Positions 16,229-25,902 of a stretch of DNA of 64,000 nt are shown in pieces. Below the pieces are notes generated by a model. It did not search any database and was not told the origin of the DNA. It saw only the letters and a list, made by a program, of their open reading frames with translations. A program made the translations under genes and the position numbers. Position 1 is the stretch's first letter; every line of letters starts with the position of its first letter. The stretch comes from an uncultured Lachnospiraceae bacterium (lineage in GTDB: Bacteria; Bacillota; Clostridia; Lachnospirales; Lachnospiraceae), in assembly GCA_946558465.1 (NCBI GenBank), contig CAMNTM010000001.1, positions 186,001 to 250,000 of the forward strand, given 5' to 3'.

Positions 16229-17428
16229 TCAGCTTTCTGCACTCGGAAGGTTCCTAAATGCCGACGGATGCTTGGAGATCACAAATATATACACCAGCAC
16301 ATAGATCGGATAGATAAGAAGTATCAGGCAGAAGGTGGTCTGATAAGAAAAGAGGGTTATCAGCACACCTGAAATCAATCCGCCGAATGCGGCGCACACA
16401 TCCCAGCTGCTGCTATAAGTAGCTGACGCCGCTCCCCTTCTGTCTTCCGAAACAATCCGCACAGACATGATCTGAAATCCGGCATTTGTAAGCCCATAGC
16501 CAAGTCCAATCAAAAATGCTCCCGCAAGTATAAGCGCCGGCGATGTTGAAAAAATCATTCCCAGGCTCCCCGCCGTAAAGAAAACTGCACTGCTGTACAC
16601 AATCGGCGCCTCTCCATAATACTTACTGATTTTTCCCACAAATAATCTTGCACTGAATGTACCGCAGGCCTGCGCCGTATAGAAAAACCCCGGAGCCTCT
16701 AAAATATCCCTTTGAAGCAGAAACACAGACAAATATGGATTAACCGCACCATATGCCAATGACACAAAACCTTCTAATATAGAAGCCGGAAGTGCATTTT
16801 TCTCATAGACTAGATCTCTAAGCTTTTCCTTTCGAAATGGTACCCTCTTCTCTGCCGGAATCTCATGAAAATTAAACTTACGAAGCAAGAGATAAGCCAC
16901 AAGCGTTGAAACCGAAAGCATGCCGAACACACCCGCCGCTCCATATTCCAGCCAAAGCCAAAGCCCCACTCCAGGCGCAATTGCATTGGACACGGAGTTG
17001 CTGAACCCAAAAAACCCGACTCCTTCTGCAAAAGATTCCTCTGAGAGAGAGTCATAGGCATTTGTCATCACTCCGGTCGTCGCAACGGCAGTAAGCACGG
17101 AATTAACAAAACGGATAAATTGAACCAATACAAGTGATATAGCAAAAACATAACCAAACTGGACAAAAATAAGCGAAAACACGGCCAGCATAAGTATTGA
17201 CCTGCGGCTTCTGTGGTCTAAAAACCAGCCGGCAAGAGGGCGGGTGAGAAGACATGCGACAGCCTGAATATAAGAGCTGATGCCGACATCCAGCTCTGTA
17301 CCTCCTCTCGTAAAAATATAAAGCGAAAACATACTGCCCATCGCATTTCCCGCCACCAGAAGAAGCAGATTTGCCAGAAATACTCTACAGTAATCCGGTG
17401 TCCAGAGTCGTGAATTTGCCGTTTTCAT
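16229..17428 (-). CDS. MFS transporter
   Basis: A major facilitator of 399 aa with about twelve membrane helices. The loop between helices 2 and 3 has the family signature in the form RPLAGWFLDHRSRR, and a second half-signature appears at ARLFVGKISKYYGE. Layout and length fit a drug/sugar exporter-type member, but substrate and direction cannot be read. The start at 17428 follows TGGAGG by 12 bp; longer in-frame starts exist but are unsupported. It lies downstream of the peptide-type ABC genes behind a terminator, so it is probably transcribed separately or by read-through. Confidence 0.88.
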   Translation of the reverse strand: MKTANSRLWTPDYCRVFLANLLLLVAGNAMGSMFSLYIFTRGGTELDVGISSYIQAVACLLTRPLAGWFLDHRSRRSILMLAVFSLIFVQFGYVFAISLVLVQFIRFVNSVLTAVATTGVMTNAYDSLSEESFAEGVGFFGFSNSVSNAIAPGVGLWLWLEYGAAGVFGMLSVSTLVAYLLLRKFNFHEIPAEKRVPFRKEKLRDLVYEKNALPASILEGFVSLAYGAVNPYLSVFLLQRDILEAPGFFYTAQACGTFSARLFVGKISKYYGEAPIVYSSAVFFTAGSLGMIFSTSPALILAGAFLIGLGYGLTNAGFQIMSVRIVSEDRRGAASATYSSSWDVCAAFGGLISGVLITLFSYQTTFCLILLIYPIYVLVYIFVISKHPSAFRNLPSAES

Positions 17429-17464
17429 ATGTATGATTATCCTCCAATATCTGTAACATAATAA

Positions 17465-17495
17465 AAAACTGCCCCTTGTCAGAGCAGTTTTTTCC
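17465..17495 (-). terminator. Terminator behind the distal binding-protein gene
   Basis: On the minus strand AAAAACTGC...GCAGTTTTT flanks an 11-nt loop and ends in a T-run. It lies 18 bp after the stop of the gene at 17513. Confidence 0.75.
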
Positions 17496-17512
17496 ACATT
17501 CTGTAAACCGGA

Positions 17513-19069
17513 TTATTCCGCCCAGTGAACCAACGCCATCTGCTCAAGTCTCGCATCCTCCATCGTAAGCTGGTCACTATGTGCAATCGCGTTGATAACC
17601 GCGTACATGGCAACAGAAGGAACATCCTCCATGTAAAGCTCCATCAAATCCTTATAATAGGACTTACGTACCTCCTCATCAATACTGCTGTTGCCCAATG
17701 TAACAAGCTCATCGGCCTTTGGATTGGAATAACGGCCATAGTTGCCGGAAACCGGCATGTTCGCAGAACTCATATAGATCGCAGCTCCTGCACCAAAATC
17801 AAAAGAGTTATTCGACCAGCTGAACGGACAGATCTCTACCTCACCATTGGTACACTGCTCCAGGAACGCAGAACGCTCCATCGTATCTACTTTAGCATCA
17901 AGGCCAATCTCATTCAAAGCGCCCTGAAGCCATACAGAAAGTGTCGCATACGGCTCTGTGTTATAAGATTTAATTGTGCAGACAGCTCCGACATTCCCGC
18001 ACTCCTCCACAAGAGCCTTAGCCTTATCTACATTATACTCATAAGTGATAGACGGTGTAAAGTCCGGATTTGCAGTCACCTTGTCACCCAGATCACATGG
18101 ATAGGTAACAACTTGGCCCTGTCCACTTCCGCACACCTCAAGAGCCTCCTCTTTGTTAATAGCATAAGCAACTGCCTTACGCATGCGCACGTCTGTGAAC
18201 AATCCCGTCTCACAATTCATGTAAACAGACTCATTTCTACAGGTAAGTGCTTCACTGATAGCAACATTATCAGCTGCTTTCAAATTGTCAAGTGCAACTC
18301 CGGAAACCGGATTGAAATACAGATCCAGTTCTCCAGTCTGAAGAGCAACAACTGCTGCATTCATATCTGCAATCGCAACATATTTTAACTTTTTAAGATC
18401 TACCTCTTTTCCGTAATAGTCATCGCGTGCTTCAAAGCTTACGGAAACATTCTCCTCCCAGTCCGTAGCAACATAAGGCCCAGAAGATACAATCTTATCT
18501 ACTGAAGTACCATACTCCTCACCGTACTCTTCATAAGCCTTTTTGGAAAAGACCCCGCCATACTGGACATACGTCATCCCTGATATAAGAGAAGCATCTG
18601 GCACACTGTAGTGAAGAATACAGGTATAATCATCTACAATTTCCACATCTGCCAGATTCTTATGAATCCAGGACCACTGACTGCATTCATCGCGGACAAA
18701 TTCTACAGAAAACTTTACATCCTCTGCCGTAATCGGATCACCATTACTGAAGACTGCATCCTTTCTCAGATGGAAAGTATAATCCTTACCATCCTCAGAT
18801 ATATCCCAATCTTCTGCAATATAACCGACAATTTCTCCGTTTATTTTCCGCACAAGCGTATCGTACACCTGATCCGCCGCCGCGATATCAGCCGCAGAGG
18901 TTATATACTTTACATTAAAATTAACAATCATACTGGCGCTTCCGTAAACTACCTCTCTATCGTGATCAATCTTTGCTTCCTTGTCTTTATTCTTATCATT
19001 CTTTCCTCCGCAGGCGGCAAGCGACAGCACCATGCAGAACATAAGAACTGCTGCAATTAACTTTTTCAT
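17513..19069 (-). CDS. Peptide-type ABC binding lipoprotein, copy 1
   Basis: Family 5 (DppA/OppA-like) extracellular binding protein, 518 aa, with a lipoprotein signal ending LAACG (Cys20) and a charged linker. Family features include DWDISEDGKDYTFHLRKDAVFSNGDPITAEDV and, further on, RMRKAVAYAINKEE. It is nearly a duplicate of the protein at 19161-20726: by eye about nine residues in ten are identical, and most differences lie in the N-terminal linker and short spots. It is the last gene of the transporter operon and has its own terminators on both sides. The substrate is unknown; peptides, nickel and small amides are bound by this family. The neighbouring amidohydrolases favour an amide or cyclic peptide-like compound (inference). 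Confidence 0.92.
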   Translation of the reverse strand: MKKLIAAVLMFCMVLSLAACGGKNDKNKDKEAKIDHDREVVYGSASMIVNFNVKYITSAADIAAADQVYDTLVRKINGEIVGYIAEDWDISEDGKDYTFHLRKDAVFSNGDPITAEDVKFSVEFVRDECSQWSWIHKNLADVEIVDDYTCILHYSVPDASLISGMTYVQYGGVFSKKAYEEYGEEYGTSVDKIVSSGPYVATDWEENVSVSFEARDDYYGKEVDLKKLKYVAIADMNAAVVALQTGELDLYFNPVSGVALDNLKAADNVAISEALTCRNESVYMNCETGLFTDVRMRKAVAYAINKEEALEVCGSGQGQVVTYPCDLGDKVTANPDFTPSITYEYNVDKAKALVEECGNVGAVCTIKSYNTEPYATLSVWLQGALNEIGLDAKVDTMERSAFLEQCTNGEVEICPFSWSNNSFDFGAGAAIYMSSANMPVSGNYGRYSNPKADELVTLGNSSIDEEVRKSYYKDLMELYMEDVPSVAMYAVINAIAHSDQLTMEDARLEQMALVHWAE

Positions 19070-19111
19070 CTATTTCCTCTCCTATTTTTTTATACAACGC
19101 GAATTTTACAA

Positions 19112-19141
19112 AAAGACTGTCCCTTGTGGGAACAGTCTTTC
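19112..19141 (-). terminator. Terminator between the two binding-protein copies
   Basis: On the minus strand AAAGACTGT...ACAGTCTTT, strengthened by CCC/GGG around a 4-nt loop, followed by T residues. It separates the duplicated genes, so copy 1 is expressed by partial read-through. Confidence 0.75.
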
Positions 19142-19160
19142 CTTCATTTTATAAGTCAAA

Positions 19161-20726
19161 TCAATCAGCCCAGTGAACAAGTGCCATCTGCTCAAGACCA
19201 GCATCTTCCATTGTCAGCTGATCACTGTGAGCAATCGCATTGATAACCGCATACATAGCAACTGATGGTACATCTTCCATATAAAGCTCCATCAAATCCT
19301 TATAATAGGACTTGCGCACTTCTTCATCTGTACTGCTGTTACCCAGTGCAACAAGTTCATCAGCCTCTGGATTGGAATAACGGCCATAGTTACCGGAAAC
19401 CGGCATATTCGCAGAGTTCATGTAAATAGCAGCTCCTGCGCCAAAATCAAAGGAATTATTTGACCAGCTGAATGGACAGATCTCCACTTCGCCATTCGTG
19501 CACTGCTCAAGGAACGCAGAACGCTCCATTGTATCTACCTTAGCATCCAGACCAATCTCATTCAAAGCACCCTGAAGCCATACAGAAAGTGTTGCATAAG
19601 GTTCCGTGTTATAAGATTTGATTGTACAGGTAGCCCCGACATTTCCACATTCTTCTACAAGCGCCTTAGCCTTTTCTACATCATACTCATAAGTGGTAGA
19701 CGGTGTAAAGTCCGGATTTCCAATTACCTTGTCACCCAGGTCACATGGATAGGTTACAATCTGTCCCTGACCGCTTCCGCACACCTCAAGAGCTTCCTCT
19801 TTATTGATGGCATAAGCAACTGCCTTACGCATACGCACATCTGTGAACAGTCCCGTCTCACAGTTCATATAAACAGATTCATTTCTACAGGTTAATGCTT
19901 CACTGATGGCAACATTATCAGCTGCCTTCAGATTATCAAGTGCAACTCCGGAAACCGGATTAAAATACAGGTCAAGCTCTCCTGTCTGAAGAGCAACAAC
20001 TGCTGCATTCATATCTGCAATTGCAACGTATTTCAGCTTTTTAAGATCCGGCGCTTCTCCATAATAGTCATCACGTGCTTCAAATTTTACAGAAACATTT
20101 TCTTCCCAGTCCGTTGCAACATAAGGACCGGAAGATACAATCTTGTCTACAGAAGTACCATATTCCTCACCATATTCCTCATAAGCCTTCTTGGAAAATA
20201 CACCGCCGTACTGAACATAGGTCATTCCAGAGATAAGAGACGCATCCGGTACATTATAGTGGAAAATACAGGTATGATCATCTACGACCTCTATATCAGC
20301 CAGCTCCTTATGAAGCCATGACCACTGGCTGCATTCATCGCGAATATACTCGATAGAAAACTTTACGTCCTCTGCCGTAATCGGATCGCCGTTGCTGAAA
20401 ACAGCATCCTTGTTCAAATGGAAAGTATAATCCTTCCCATCCTCAGATACTTCCCAATCCTCTGCAATATAACCGACAAGCTCACCATTTACCTTGCGCA
20501 CAAGTGTATCATACACCTGATCTGCTGCTGCAAGATCAGCCGCAGAGGTCATATACTTTACATCAAAATTTACAATCATACTGGTGCTTGCATAAACCAC
20601 TTCTCTGTCGTGGTCGGTGCCTGCTCCCTCACTCTTTTTGTCATCACTCTTTCCTCCGCAGGCGGCAAGAGCCAGCACCATACAAAGAGTAAGGACAACT
20701 GCAATTACTTTTTTTGTCTTTCTCAT
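19161..20726 (-). CDS. Peptide-type ABC binding lipoprotein, copy 2
   Basis: Family 5 solute-binding lipoprotein, 521 aa, signal peptide ending LAACG (Cys23). It follows the ATPase gene by 196 bp and precedes its near-identical copy. ATG with AGGAGGAG upstream. Its sequence around the presumed ligand cleft is the same as in copy 1 (for example GQLDLYF-like TGELDLYFNPVSGVALDN and CPFSWSNNSFDFGAGAAIY). The two copies therefore probably bind the same or a closely related compound and differ mainly in expression. The 196-bp gap before it shows no clear promoter that I could defend, only a hairpin near 20752-20772. Confidence 0.92.
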   Translation of the reverse strand: MRKTKKVIAVVLTLCMVLALAACGGKSDDKKSEGAGTDHDREVVYASTSMIVNFDVKYMTSAADLAAADQVYDTLVRKVNGELVGYIAEDWEVSEDGKDYTFHLNKDAVFSNGDPITAEDVKFSIEYIRDECSQWSWLHKELADIEVVDDHTCIFHYNVPDASLISGMTYVQYGGVFSKKAYEEYGEEYGTSVDKIVSSGPYVATDWEENVSVKFEARDDYYGEAPDLKKLKYVAIADMNAAVVALQTGELDLYFNPVSGVALDNLKAADNVAISEALTCRNESVYMNCETGLFTDVRMRKAVAYAINKEEALEVCGSGQGQIVTYPCDLGDKVIGNPDFTPSTTYEYDVEKAKALVEECGNVGATCTIKSYNTEPYATLSVWLQGALNEIGLDAKVDTMERSAFLEQCTNGEVEICPFSWSNNSFDFGAGAAIYMNSANMPVSGNYGRYSNPEADELVALGNSSTDEEVRKSYYKDLMELYMEDVPSVAMYAVINAIAHSDQLTMEDAGLEQMALVHWAD

Positions 20727-20922
20727 CTAGTTCTCCTCCTATTATTTTTTTATGCAGACTTTAAGCTGCATGTCTATATATCACCGGCCAGCGTATTACT
20801 CACAAATACAACAATATTAGCTTCTGCACTGCATGAATACTGTAATTCTTTTTATATTGACCGATAATAGCAAAATTATATCCGACAGCAAAAACCTCCG
20901 ATAATCCTAACCTTTGACAACT

Positions 20923-21876
20923 CTAGCTGCCGGCAAGCACACAGGCAACCTTATGTTCATTGCCGACATCCACAAGCCTTATATCCCTTCCGGTACATTC
21001 CGGACGGCAATGCTCACACCTGCCGGCAAATCGACAGCCGGCAGGCGGGTCAATCGGACTTGTAACCTCGCCGCGGATCAATTTACGTTCCTTGCTGGAA
21101 CCAATCACCGGCTTCAATATCGCATCAAGCAGGGCCTGCGTATAAGGATGCTTTGGATTAGCAAACAGCTCATCGGCCGGTGCAATCTCCACACACTGCC
21201 CCAGATACATAACCATAATGACATCTGAAATATGTTTCACAACTGCCAGATTATGTGTAATAAACATATATGTCAGCCCCAGATCACGCTGCATATCCAT
21301 AAGCAGATTTAATATCTGCGCCTGAATAGAGACATCAAGCGCCGAAACCGGCTCATCACAAACGATAAACTTCGGATTCAAGGCCAGCGCTCTGGCAACT
21401 CCAATCCTCTGACGGCGGCCGCCGTCAAGCTCATGCGGATAAGAATTAATATAGCGCTCTGCTAGACCAACCGTATCCATCAGATTTTGAACTCTCTTTA
21501 ATACTTCCTTTTTATCCTTATAAACCTTATTCATAATAAGAGGTTCTGCAATAAGCTCATAGATAGACATCCGCGGGTCAAGGGAGGAATAAGGATCCTG
21601 GAAAATCATCTGTACCTTTCTTCGGACCTGTTTAAATTCCTTTTTGGAGCAGGACACAATATCCTGTCCGTCAAAATTTATCTGGCCGGATGTAGCAGGA
21701 AGCAGTCCCATTACAACACGTCCCAGCGTAGACTTACCACAGCCGGATTCACCTACAACTCCCAGCGTCTTTCCTTCCGGGATCTCCAGATTAACGCCAT
21801 CCACTGCATGCAGATAACGATTTTTACCCACTGTAAAATACTTCTTGAGGTCAACTGTTTCTACCAGATTACTCAT
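20923..21876 (-). CDS. Peptide-type ABC ATPase, OppF/DppF type
   Basis: Second ATPase of the importer, 317 aa. Walker A (GESGCGKST), the signature region (ELDGGRRQRIGVARAL, with GG instead of the common SGGQ) and Walker B (IVCDEPVSALD) are present. The C-terminus has the oligopeptide-type Cys cluster (CRFAGRCEHCRPECTG) able to hold a [4Fe-4S] cluster. I chose the ATG at 21876, 7-8 bp after GGAGGCGG; the preceding reading frame is out of ribosome-binding context. It overlaps oppD by 8 bp. The altered signature motif is worth noting, because the first serine of LSGGQ normally contacts ATP. Confidence 0.92.
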   Translation of the reverse strand: MSNLVETVDLKKYFTVGKNRYLHAVDGVNLEIPEGKTLGVVGESGCGKSTLGRVVMGLLPATSGQINFDGQDIVSCSKKEFKQVRRKVQMIFQDPYSSLDPRMSIYELIAEPLIMNKVYKDKKEVLKRVQNLMDTVGLAERYINSYPHELDGGRRQRIGVARALALNPKFIVCDEPVSALDVSIQAQILNLLMDMQRDLGLTYMFITHNLAVVKHISDVIMVMYLGQCVEIAPADELFANPKHPYTQALLDAILKPVIGSSKERKLIRGEVTSPIDPPAGCRFAGRCEHCRPECTGRDIRLVDVGNEHKVACVLAGS

Positions 21877-22861
21877 CGGCCGCCTCCTTCTTGAACAGAT
21901 TGCACATAATTCTGTGCTCTTTTTCTTCGTAAATATATGGCGTTTGGGCTTTGCAGGCTTCCGTAAAATGCGGACACCGCGGACCAAACTTACACCCTTG
22001 CGGCAGATTTGCCGGATCAGGCATCAGTCCGTCAATCGGACGCAGACGCTCTTCCTTTTCATCCAGATTCGGAATCGCATTGAAAAGTCCCACCGTATAT
22101 GGATGATGTTCCTTTCCGTTAAATATATCCTCCACCGTACCGGCCTCCACAATCTCACCGGCATACATAATAGCCACCTTATCGCATGTCTCTGCCACAA
22201 CGCCCAGATCATGCGTAATGATAATCATCGATGTCCCTAATTCCTCTTTAAGATTCTCCATCAGCTTTAGAACCTGTGCCTGAATCGTAACATCAAGCGC
22301 AGTAGTCGGCTCATCTGCAATCAACAGCTGAGGCGCGCAGGCCAACGCGATAGCTATCACAATACGCTGCTTCATACCCCCTGAAAACTGATGAGGATAT
22401 TCTGCTTTTCTCTCTGCCGGAATTCCAACCAGATTAAACAGCTCATCTACACGTGCATTCAGCTCCTGCTTGGATTTACCCGCAGTATTATGAATCTCAA
22501 GAGACTCCAGAACCTGATCTCCTACCGTCAATGCAGGGTTTAATGCTGTCATAGGATCCTGAAAGATAATGGAGATTTCAGCCCCCCGCACACGACGCAT
22601 CTCAGGAACCGACTTATCTAACAGATTTTCACCGCGGAACAAAACCTGTCCGCCCTTAATACGTCCTGTCCGCTCCGGCAGAAGCCTTAAGATCGTCAGC
22701 GCTGTAGTTGTTTTCCCTGCTCCCGTCTCACCCACTAGGCCAATCGTTTCCTTTTCATTCAACGAAAAATTAATTCCATTCACAGCATGAACAGTAGCCT
22801 CATCCGTCTGGTATATCACTTCAAGATCTTTAATTTCAAGTAATGTTTTCTTCTCTTCCAT
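21869..22861 (-). CDS. Peptide-type ABC ATPase, OppD/DppD type
   Basis: First ATPase of the importer, 330 aa: Walker A (GETGAGKTT), signature (QFSGGMKQR), Walker B (LLIADEPTTALD) and the C-terminal Cys cluster (CKFGPRCPHFTEAC). Together with the OppF-type partner it powers the DppBC channel. It is 14 bp after the dppC-like gene and overlaps the next ATPase, as in a single operon. Confidence 0.93.
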   Translation of the reverse strand: MEEKKTLLEIKDLEVIYQTDEATVHAVNGINFSLNEKETIGLVGETGAGKTTTALTILRLLPERTGRIKGGQVLFRGENLLDKSVPEMRRVRGAEISIIFQDPMTALNPALTVGDQVLESLEIHNTAGKSKQELNARVDELFNLVGIPAERKAEYPHQFSGGMKQRIVIAIALACAPQLLIADEPTTALDVTIQAQVLKLMENLKEELGTSMIIITHDLGVVAETCDKVAIMYAGEIVEAGTVEDIFNGKEHHPYTVGLFNAIPNLDEKEERLRPIDGLMPDPANLPQGCKFGPRCPHFTEACKAQTPYIYEEKEHRIMCNLFKKEAADE

Positions 22862-22875
22862 CTTGTTAGTCCCCC

Positions 22876-23769
22876 TTAGTTTTTCAGCTTCGGATCAAGC
22901 GCATCGCGAAGACCATCGCCCATCAGGTTCATAGATAACGCTGTAAAACCAATCGCAAGACCTGGGAACAGGACCATATAAGGATACATTGTCATATATG
23001 TCTTTGCCTCATTCAGCATAGCGCCCCACTCCGGTGCCGGAGGCTGAATTCCCATACCGACAAAGCTGATTCCTGCTGCTGAAATTATAGCGCTGCCGAC
23101 TGCCATCGTTGATTCCACAATAATCGGACCAATAGCATTTGGCAGAACATGCCGCAGAATAATTTGAAAATCAGGAGTGCCGCAGGAATGTGCCGCCTCA
23201 ATGTAAGTCTGTCCTGTAACACCCAATACTGAAGAGCGTATAATCCTGCAGTAGCGCGGTACATTGGAAATCGTCATGGCCATCAAAACATTCCACAGAC
23301 TTGTTCCAAGCGCCGCAACAATTGCCAGCGCCAGCATTGCACTGGGTATACACATAATGGAGTCAAGAATCCGCATAACAATAGCATCAAACCTGCCTCC
23401 AAGATAGCCGCAGACCGCTCCAAGCAGACCTCCAAGCGTCACGCCGATAATAACCGAACCAAATCCTACAAGCAGCGAATTGCGCGCCCCATGTACAATA
23501 CGCGCAAAAAGATCCCGCCCGTAGTTATCCGTTCCAAACCAATGTGATGAAGAAGGTCCCTGCAGACGCTCTGAAGCTACCTGTGCAACAGACACATCGT
23601 AACTGACAATTACATCAGCTAAAATCGTAATTAATAAAATGATAAAAAATAAAATCATGCCAAATACGGCCAGCTTATTTTTCTTAAACCGACGCCAGGT
23701 TTCCTGTGCCCGGCTTTTTTTCTTAACTTTTGACTGTTCTGTCTTTAGAATTTCTTTGTCTTTACTCAT
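22876..23769 (-). CDS. Peptide-type ABC permease, DppC type
   Basis: Integral membrane subunit of 297 aa. It has a long basic N-terminal tail (KTEQSKVKKKSRAQETWRRF), a first helix near residues 35-57, then about five more. The EAA loop is YIEAAHSCGTPDFQIILRH. The DNYGRDLFARI segment after the first helix is typical of DppC. It lies 17 bp downstream of dppB. Confidence 0.93.
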   Translation of the reverse strand: MSKDKEILKTEQSKVKKKSRAQETWRRFKKNKLAVFGMILFFIILLITILADVIVSYDVSVAQVASERLQGPSSSHWFGTDNYGRDLFARIVHGARNSLLVGFGSVIIGVTLGGLLGAVCGYLGGRFDAIVMRILDSIMCIPSAMLALAIVAALGTSLWNVLMAMTISNVPRYCRIIRSSVLGVTGQTYIEAAHSCGTPDFQIILRHVLPNAIGPIIVESTMAVGSAIISAAGISFVGMGIQPPAPEWGAMLNEAKTYMTMYPYMVLFPGLAIGFTALSMNLMGDGLRDALDPKLKN

Positions 23770-23786
23770 AGCTACCTCTTACCTTC

Positions 23787-24719
23787 TCAGTTCTTTATGT
23801 AACGAGCCTTAACCTGCGGATCGATGAAGCCATATAGGATATCAACAACCAACATAACCAGCGTATAGCATATTGCAAGAATAACAATGGCGCCTACAAC
23901 TACCGGAACATCCTTGCTGCGGATCGATGTTAATATCAAAGTACCCACACCATTAAGAGTAAACACCGTTTCCACCGTTACTGTACCTCCAAGCAAAGTA
24001 CCAAAATTCATACCTGCCATAGTGACAACCGGCATCAATGCATTACGGAGTGCATGACGGTAAATAACTACACTTTCCTTCTGTCCCTTTGCCCTGGCAG
24101 TACGAACATAATCCATGCGGATAGATTCCAGAAGAGAGGTTCTCGTCATTCTAAGCTGTGAAGCTATAAAAGCACATGCCGTAGTAAACCACGGCAGTAT
24201 ATAATGTGCAATGCTCCCCGTGCCATAAGATGGAAGCCATCCCAGCTCCTGCGCAAAAAGAATAACCAGCATCATGCCAATCCAAAAGGCCGGGAATGAG
24301 GCCAGTATCATCGCCAGTGTCGTCCCCGCAGCATCAAAGATACTGTACTGCTTCACTGCCGCCAGAATTCCAAGCAGCACGCCGATTACAATTCCAAGCA
24401 CAGTTGCTCCGGCAGACAAGGTCACTGTAACCGGAAAGCGTGCAAAGACAGACTCCAGCACTCCCTTTCCTGTAACCCAGCTTGTTCCCAGGTCTCCCTG
24501 AAAAAGCTGTATGATGTATTTTACATAACGAACTAAAAATGGTTTATCATAGCCTAACTCTATATTTTTCGCTTCCACGGCCTCCTCCGTAGCCATCTGG
24601 CCCAGAATCAGCTGGCCCGGACTGCTTGGCGTTAAATCCAGAATAAAGTAAACCACAAACACAATAATTAAAATGGTCGGGATCAACGCCAACAAACGTT
24701 TTAATACAAATTTTCCCAC
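23787..24719 (-). CDS. Peptide-type ABC permease, DppB type
   Basis: Integral membrane subunit of 310 aa with about six helices. The EAA loop is YVRTARAKGQKESVVIYRHA, and family sequences such as LGTSWVTGKGV and PWFTTACAFIASQLRMTR are present. It follows the intact amidohydrolase gene by 22 bp, so uptake and hydrolysis are encoded on one transcript. Confidence 0.93.
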   Translation of the reverse strand: MGKFVLKRLLALIPTILIIVFVVYFILDLTPSSPGQLILGQMATEEAVEAKNIELGYDKPFLVRYVKYIIQLFQGDLGTSWVTGKGVLESVFARFPVTVTLSAGATVLGIVIGVLLGILAAVKQYSIFDAAGTTLAMILASFPAFWIGMMLVILFAQELGWLPSYGTGSIAHYILPWFTTACAFIASQLRMTRTSLLESIRMDYVRTARAKGQKESVVIYRHALRNALMPVVTMAGMNFGTLLGGTVTVETVFTLNGVGTLILTSIRSKDVPVVVGAIVILAICYTLVMLVVDILYGFIDPQVKARYIKN

Positions 24720-24741
24720 GTATTTTCCTCCTGACGTTCAC

Positions 24742-25884
24742 TTAATTCTTCTGATACTTAATATCACCTTCGCCGATCGTATACACGACATGGGCACCCA
24801 TATCTGTACCAGGAACTCCTTTAAATACAGCAAAATTTGCATCCTTACCTGCTTCAACTGTACCAATGCGATCCTGAAGCCCCATTACCTTTGCAGGATG
24901 AATCGTAACCATTTTCATCACCCGCAGAGGATCTGTACCCTCACGGACTGCCTGTTCCATATGGCTTAATAAAGCATCCAGACCTTCCAGCGGTGCATCT
25001 ACAGTCAGACAGCACTCTGTTCCAAGAGCATCAAGCTTAGCGACTGCATCTACATCAACAAAACGAGACTCAAAAAAGGATCTGCGTCCGCCTATAGGAC
25101 CAAATACAATGCCGCATCCGCTTTCAGCGATCTCGTCAAGATAGTTTCCGGCTCCCCACGCATGCTCAATTGTAAACCATAAATTATATTTCGTCAGACA
25201 CTGAATAGCTGATGCCATATCATTATGCGTACAGTGAATTCGAGCAGGAATTTCTCTCTTAAACACAGGAATTGCAACTTCATACTGCTCATTATAAGCT
25301 ACTTCTTCACCGCGCTCCTTTGCTTCCATATAGGCCTTCGCATTGGCAAAATATTCTTCCAGAATAAACGTTACACCCATACGGGAATCCGGCTCCATTC
25401 CCTGAGTTTGAAAGATACCCTTCGGGTTTTCACCCAGTGAAAGCTTCAAGCACATCCCTCTTTTCAGGCACATTTCAAAAATATTGTCTCCCCATGTCCG
25501 AGTTGCAAATCCAGTACCGTCGATGATATCCATACTTCCCGGAATTACTCCCAGCGTAGTAATTCCGTTTTCCAGCGCATAACGGTATACCGGACTTTTA
25601 GGATCTGCACTGTAAATAGCCTCCATCTCAGGTTTTACCGGATGTGATGCATCCGTACTGTAAGCAATACCACCCATATCACCGGCCGGTCCAAGTCCCG
25701 CATGTGAATGGCTGTCAACTAAACCAGGAAGAAGATTCAGCCCGGTAAGATCTAAAACCTCTGCTCCCTCTTCCTCAATCCCTTTTCCAATCTGCTTAAT
25801 CTTTCCGCCTTCACAAAGAACATCTCCTATAAAAGGCTCTTCTTCTGTCTGAGGATAAATTGTTGCATTTTTCAATAATAACAT
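24742..25884 (-). CDS. Metal-dependent amidohydrolase (intact copy)
   Basis: A 380-aa cytoplasmic enzyme of the amidohydrolase superfamily (imidazolonepropionase/prolidase-like group). The metal-binding residues appear complete: GLVDSHSHAG (His59 and His61), His in RIHCTHNDMAS, His in FTIEHAWGAG and Asp in LTVDAPLEG. The C-terminus folds back on the N-terminal beta-sandwich (AGKDANFAVFKGVPGTDMGAHVVYTIGEG). It probably cleaves an amide or imide bond in the compound brought in by the adjacent ABC system; the exact reaction is unknown. It follows a second, altered paralogue by 18 bp and precedes the dppB-like gene. Confidence 0.88.
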   Translation of the reverse strand: MLLLKNATIYPQTEEEPFIGDVLCEGGKIKQIGKGIEEEGAEVLDLTGLNLLPGLVDSHSHAGLGPAGDMGGIAYSTDASHPVKPEMEAIYSADPKSPVYRYALENGITTLGVIPGSMDIIDGTGFATRTWGDNIFEMCLKRGMCLKLSLGENPKGIFQTQGMEPDSRMGVTFILEEYFANAKAYMEAKERGEEVAYNEQYEVAIPVFKREIPARIHCTHNDMASAIQCLTKYNLWFTIEHAWGAGNYLDEIAESGCGIVFGPIGGRRSFFESRFVDVDAVAKLDALGTECCLTVDAPLEGLDALLSHMEQAVREGTDPLRVMKMVTIHPAKVMGLQDRIGTVEAGKDANFAVFKGVPGTDMGAHVVYTIGEGDIKYQKN

Positions 25885-25902
25885 GTTCTTTCTGCCTCCT
25901 CT

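Noticed and set aside
17525-18388. Plus-strand open frame of 287 codons
   Set aside because: Shadow of the binding-protein gene on the minus strand; no ribosome-binding site.
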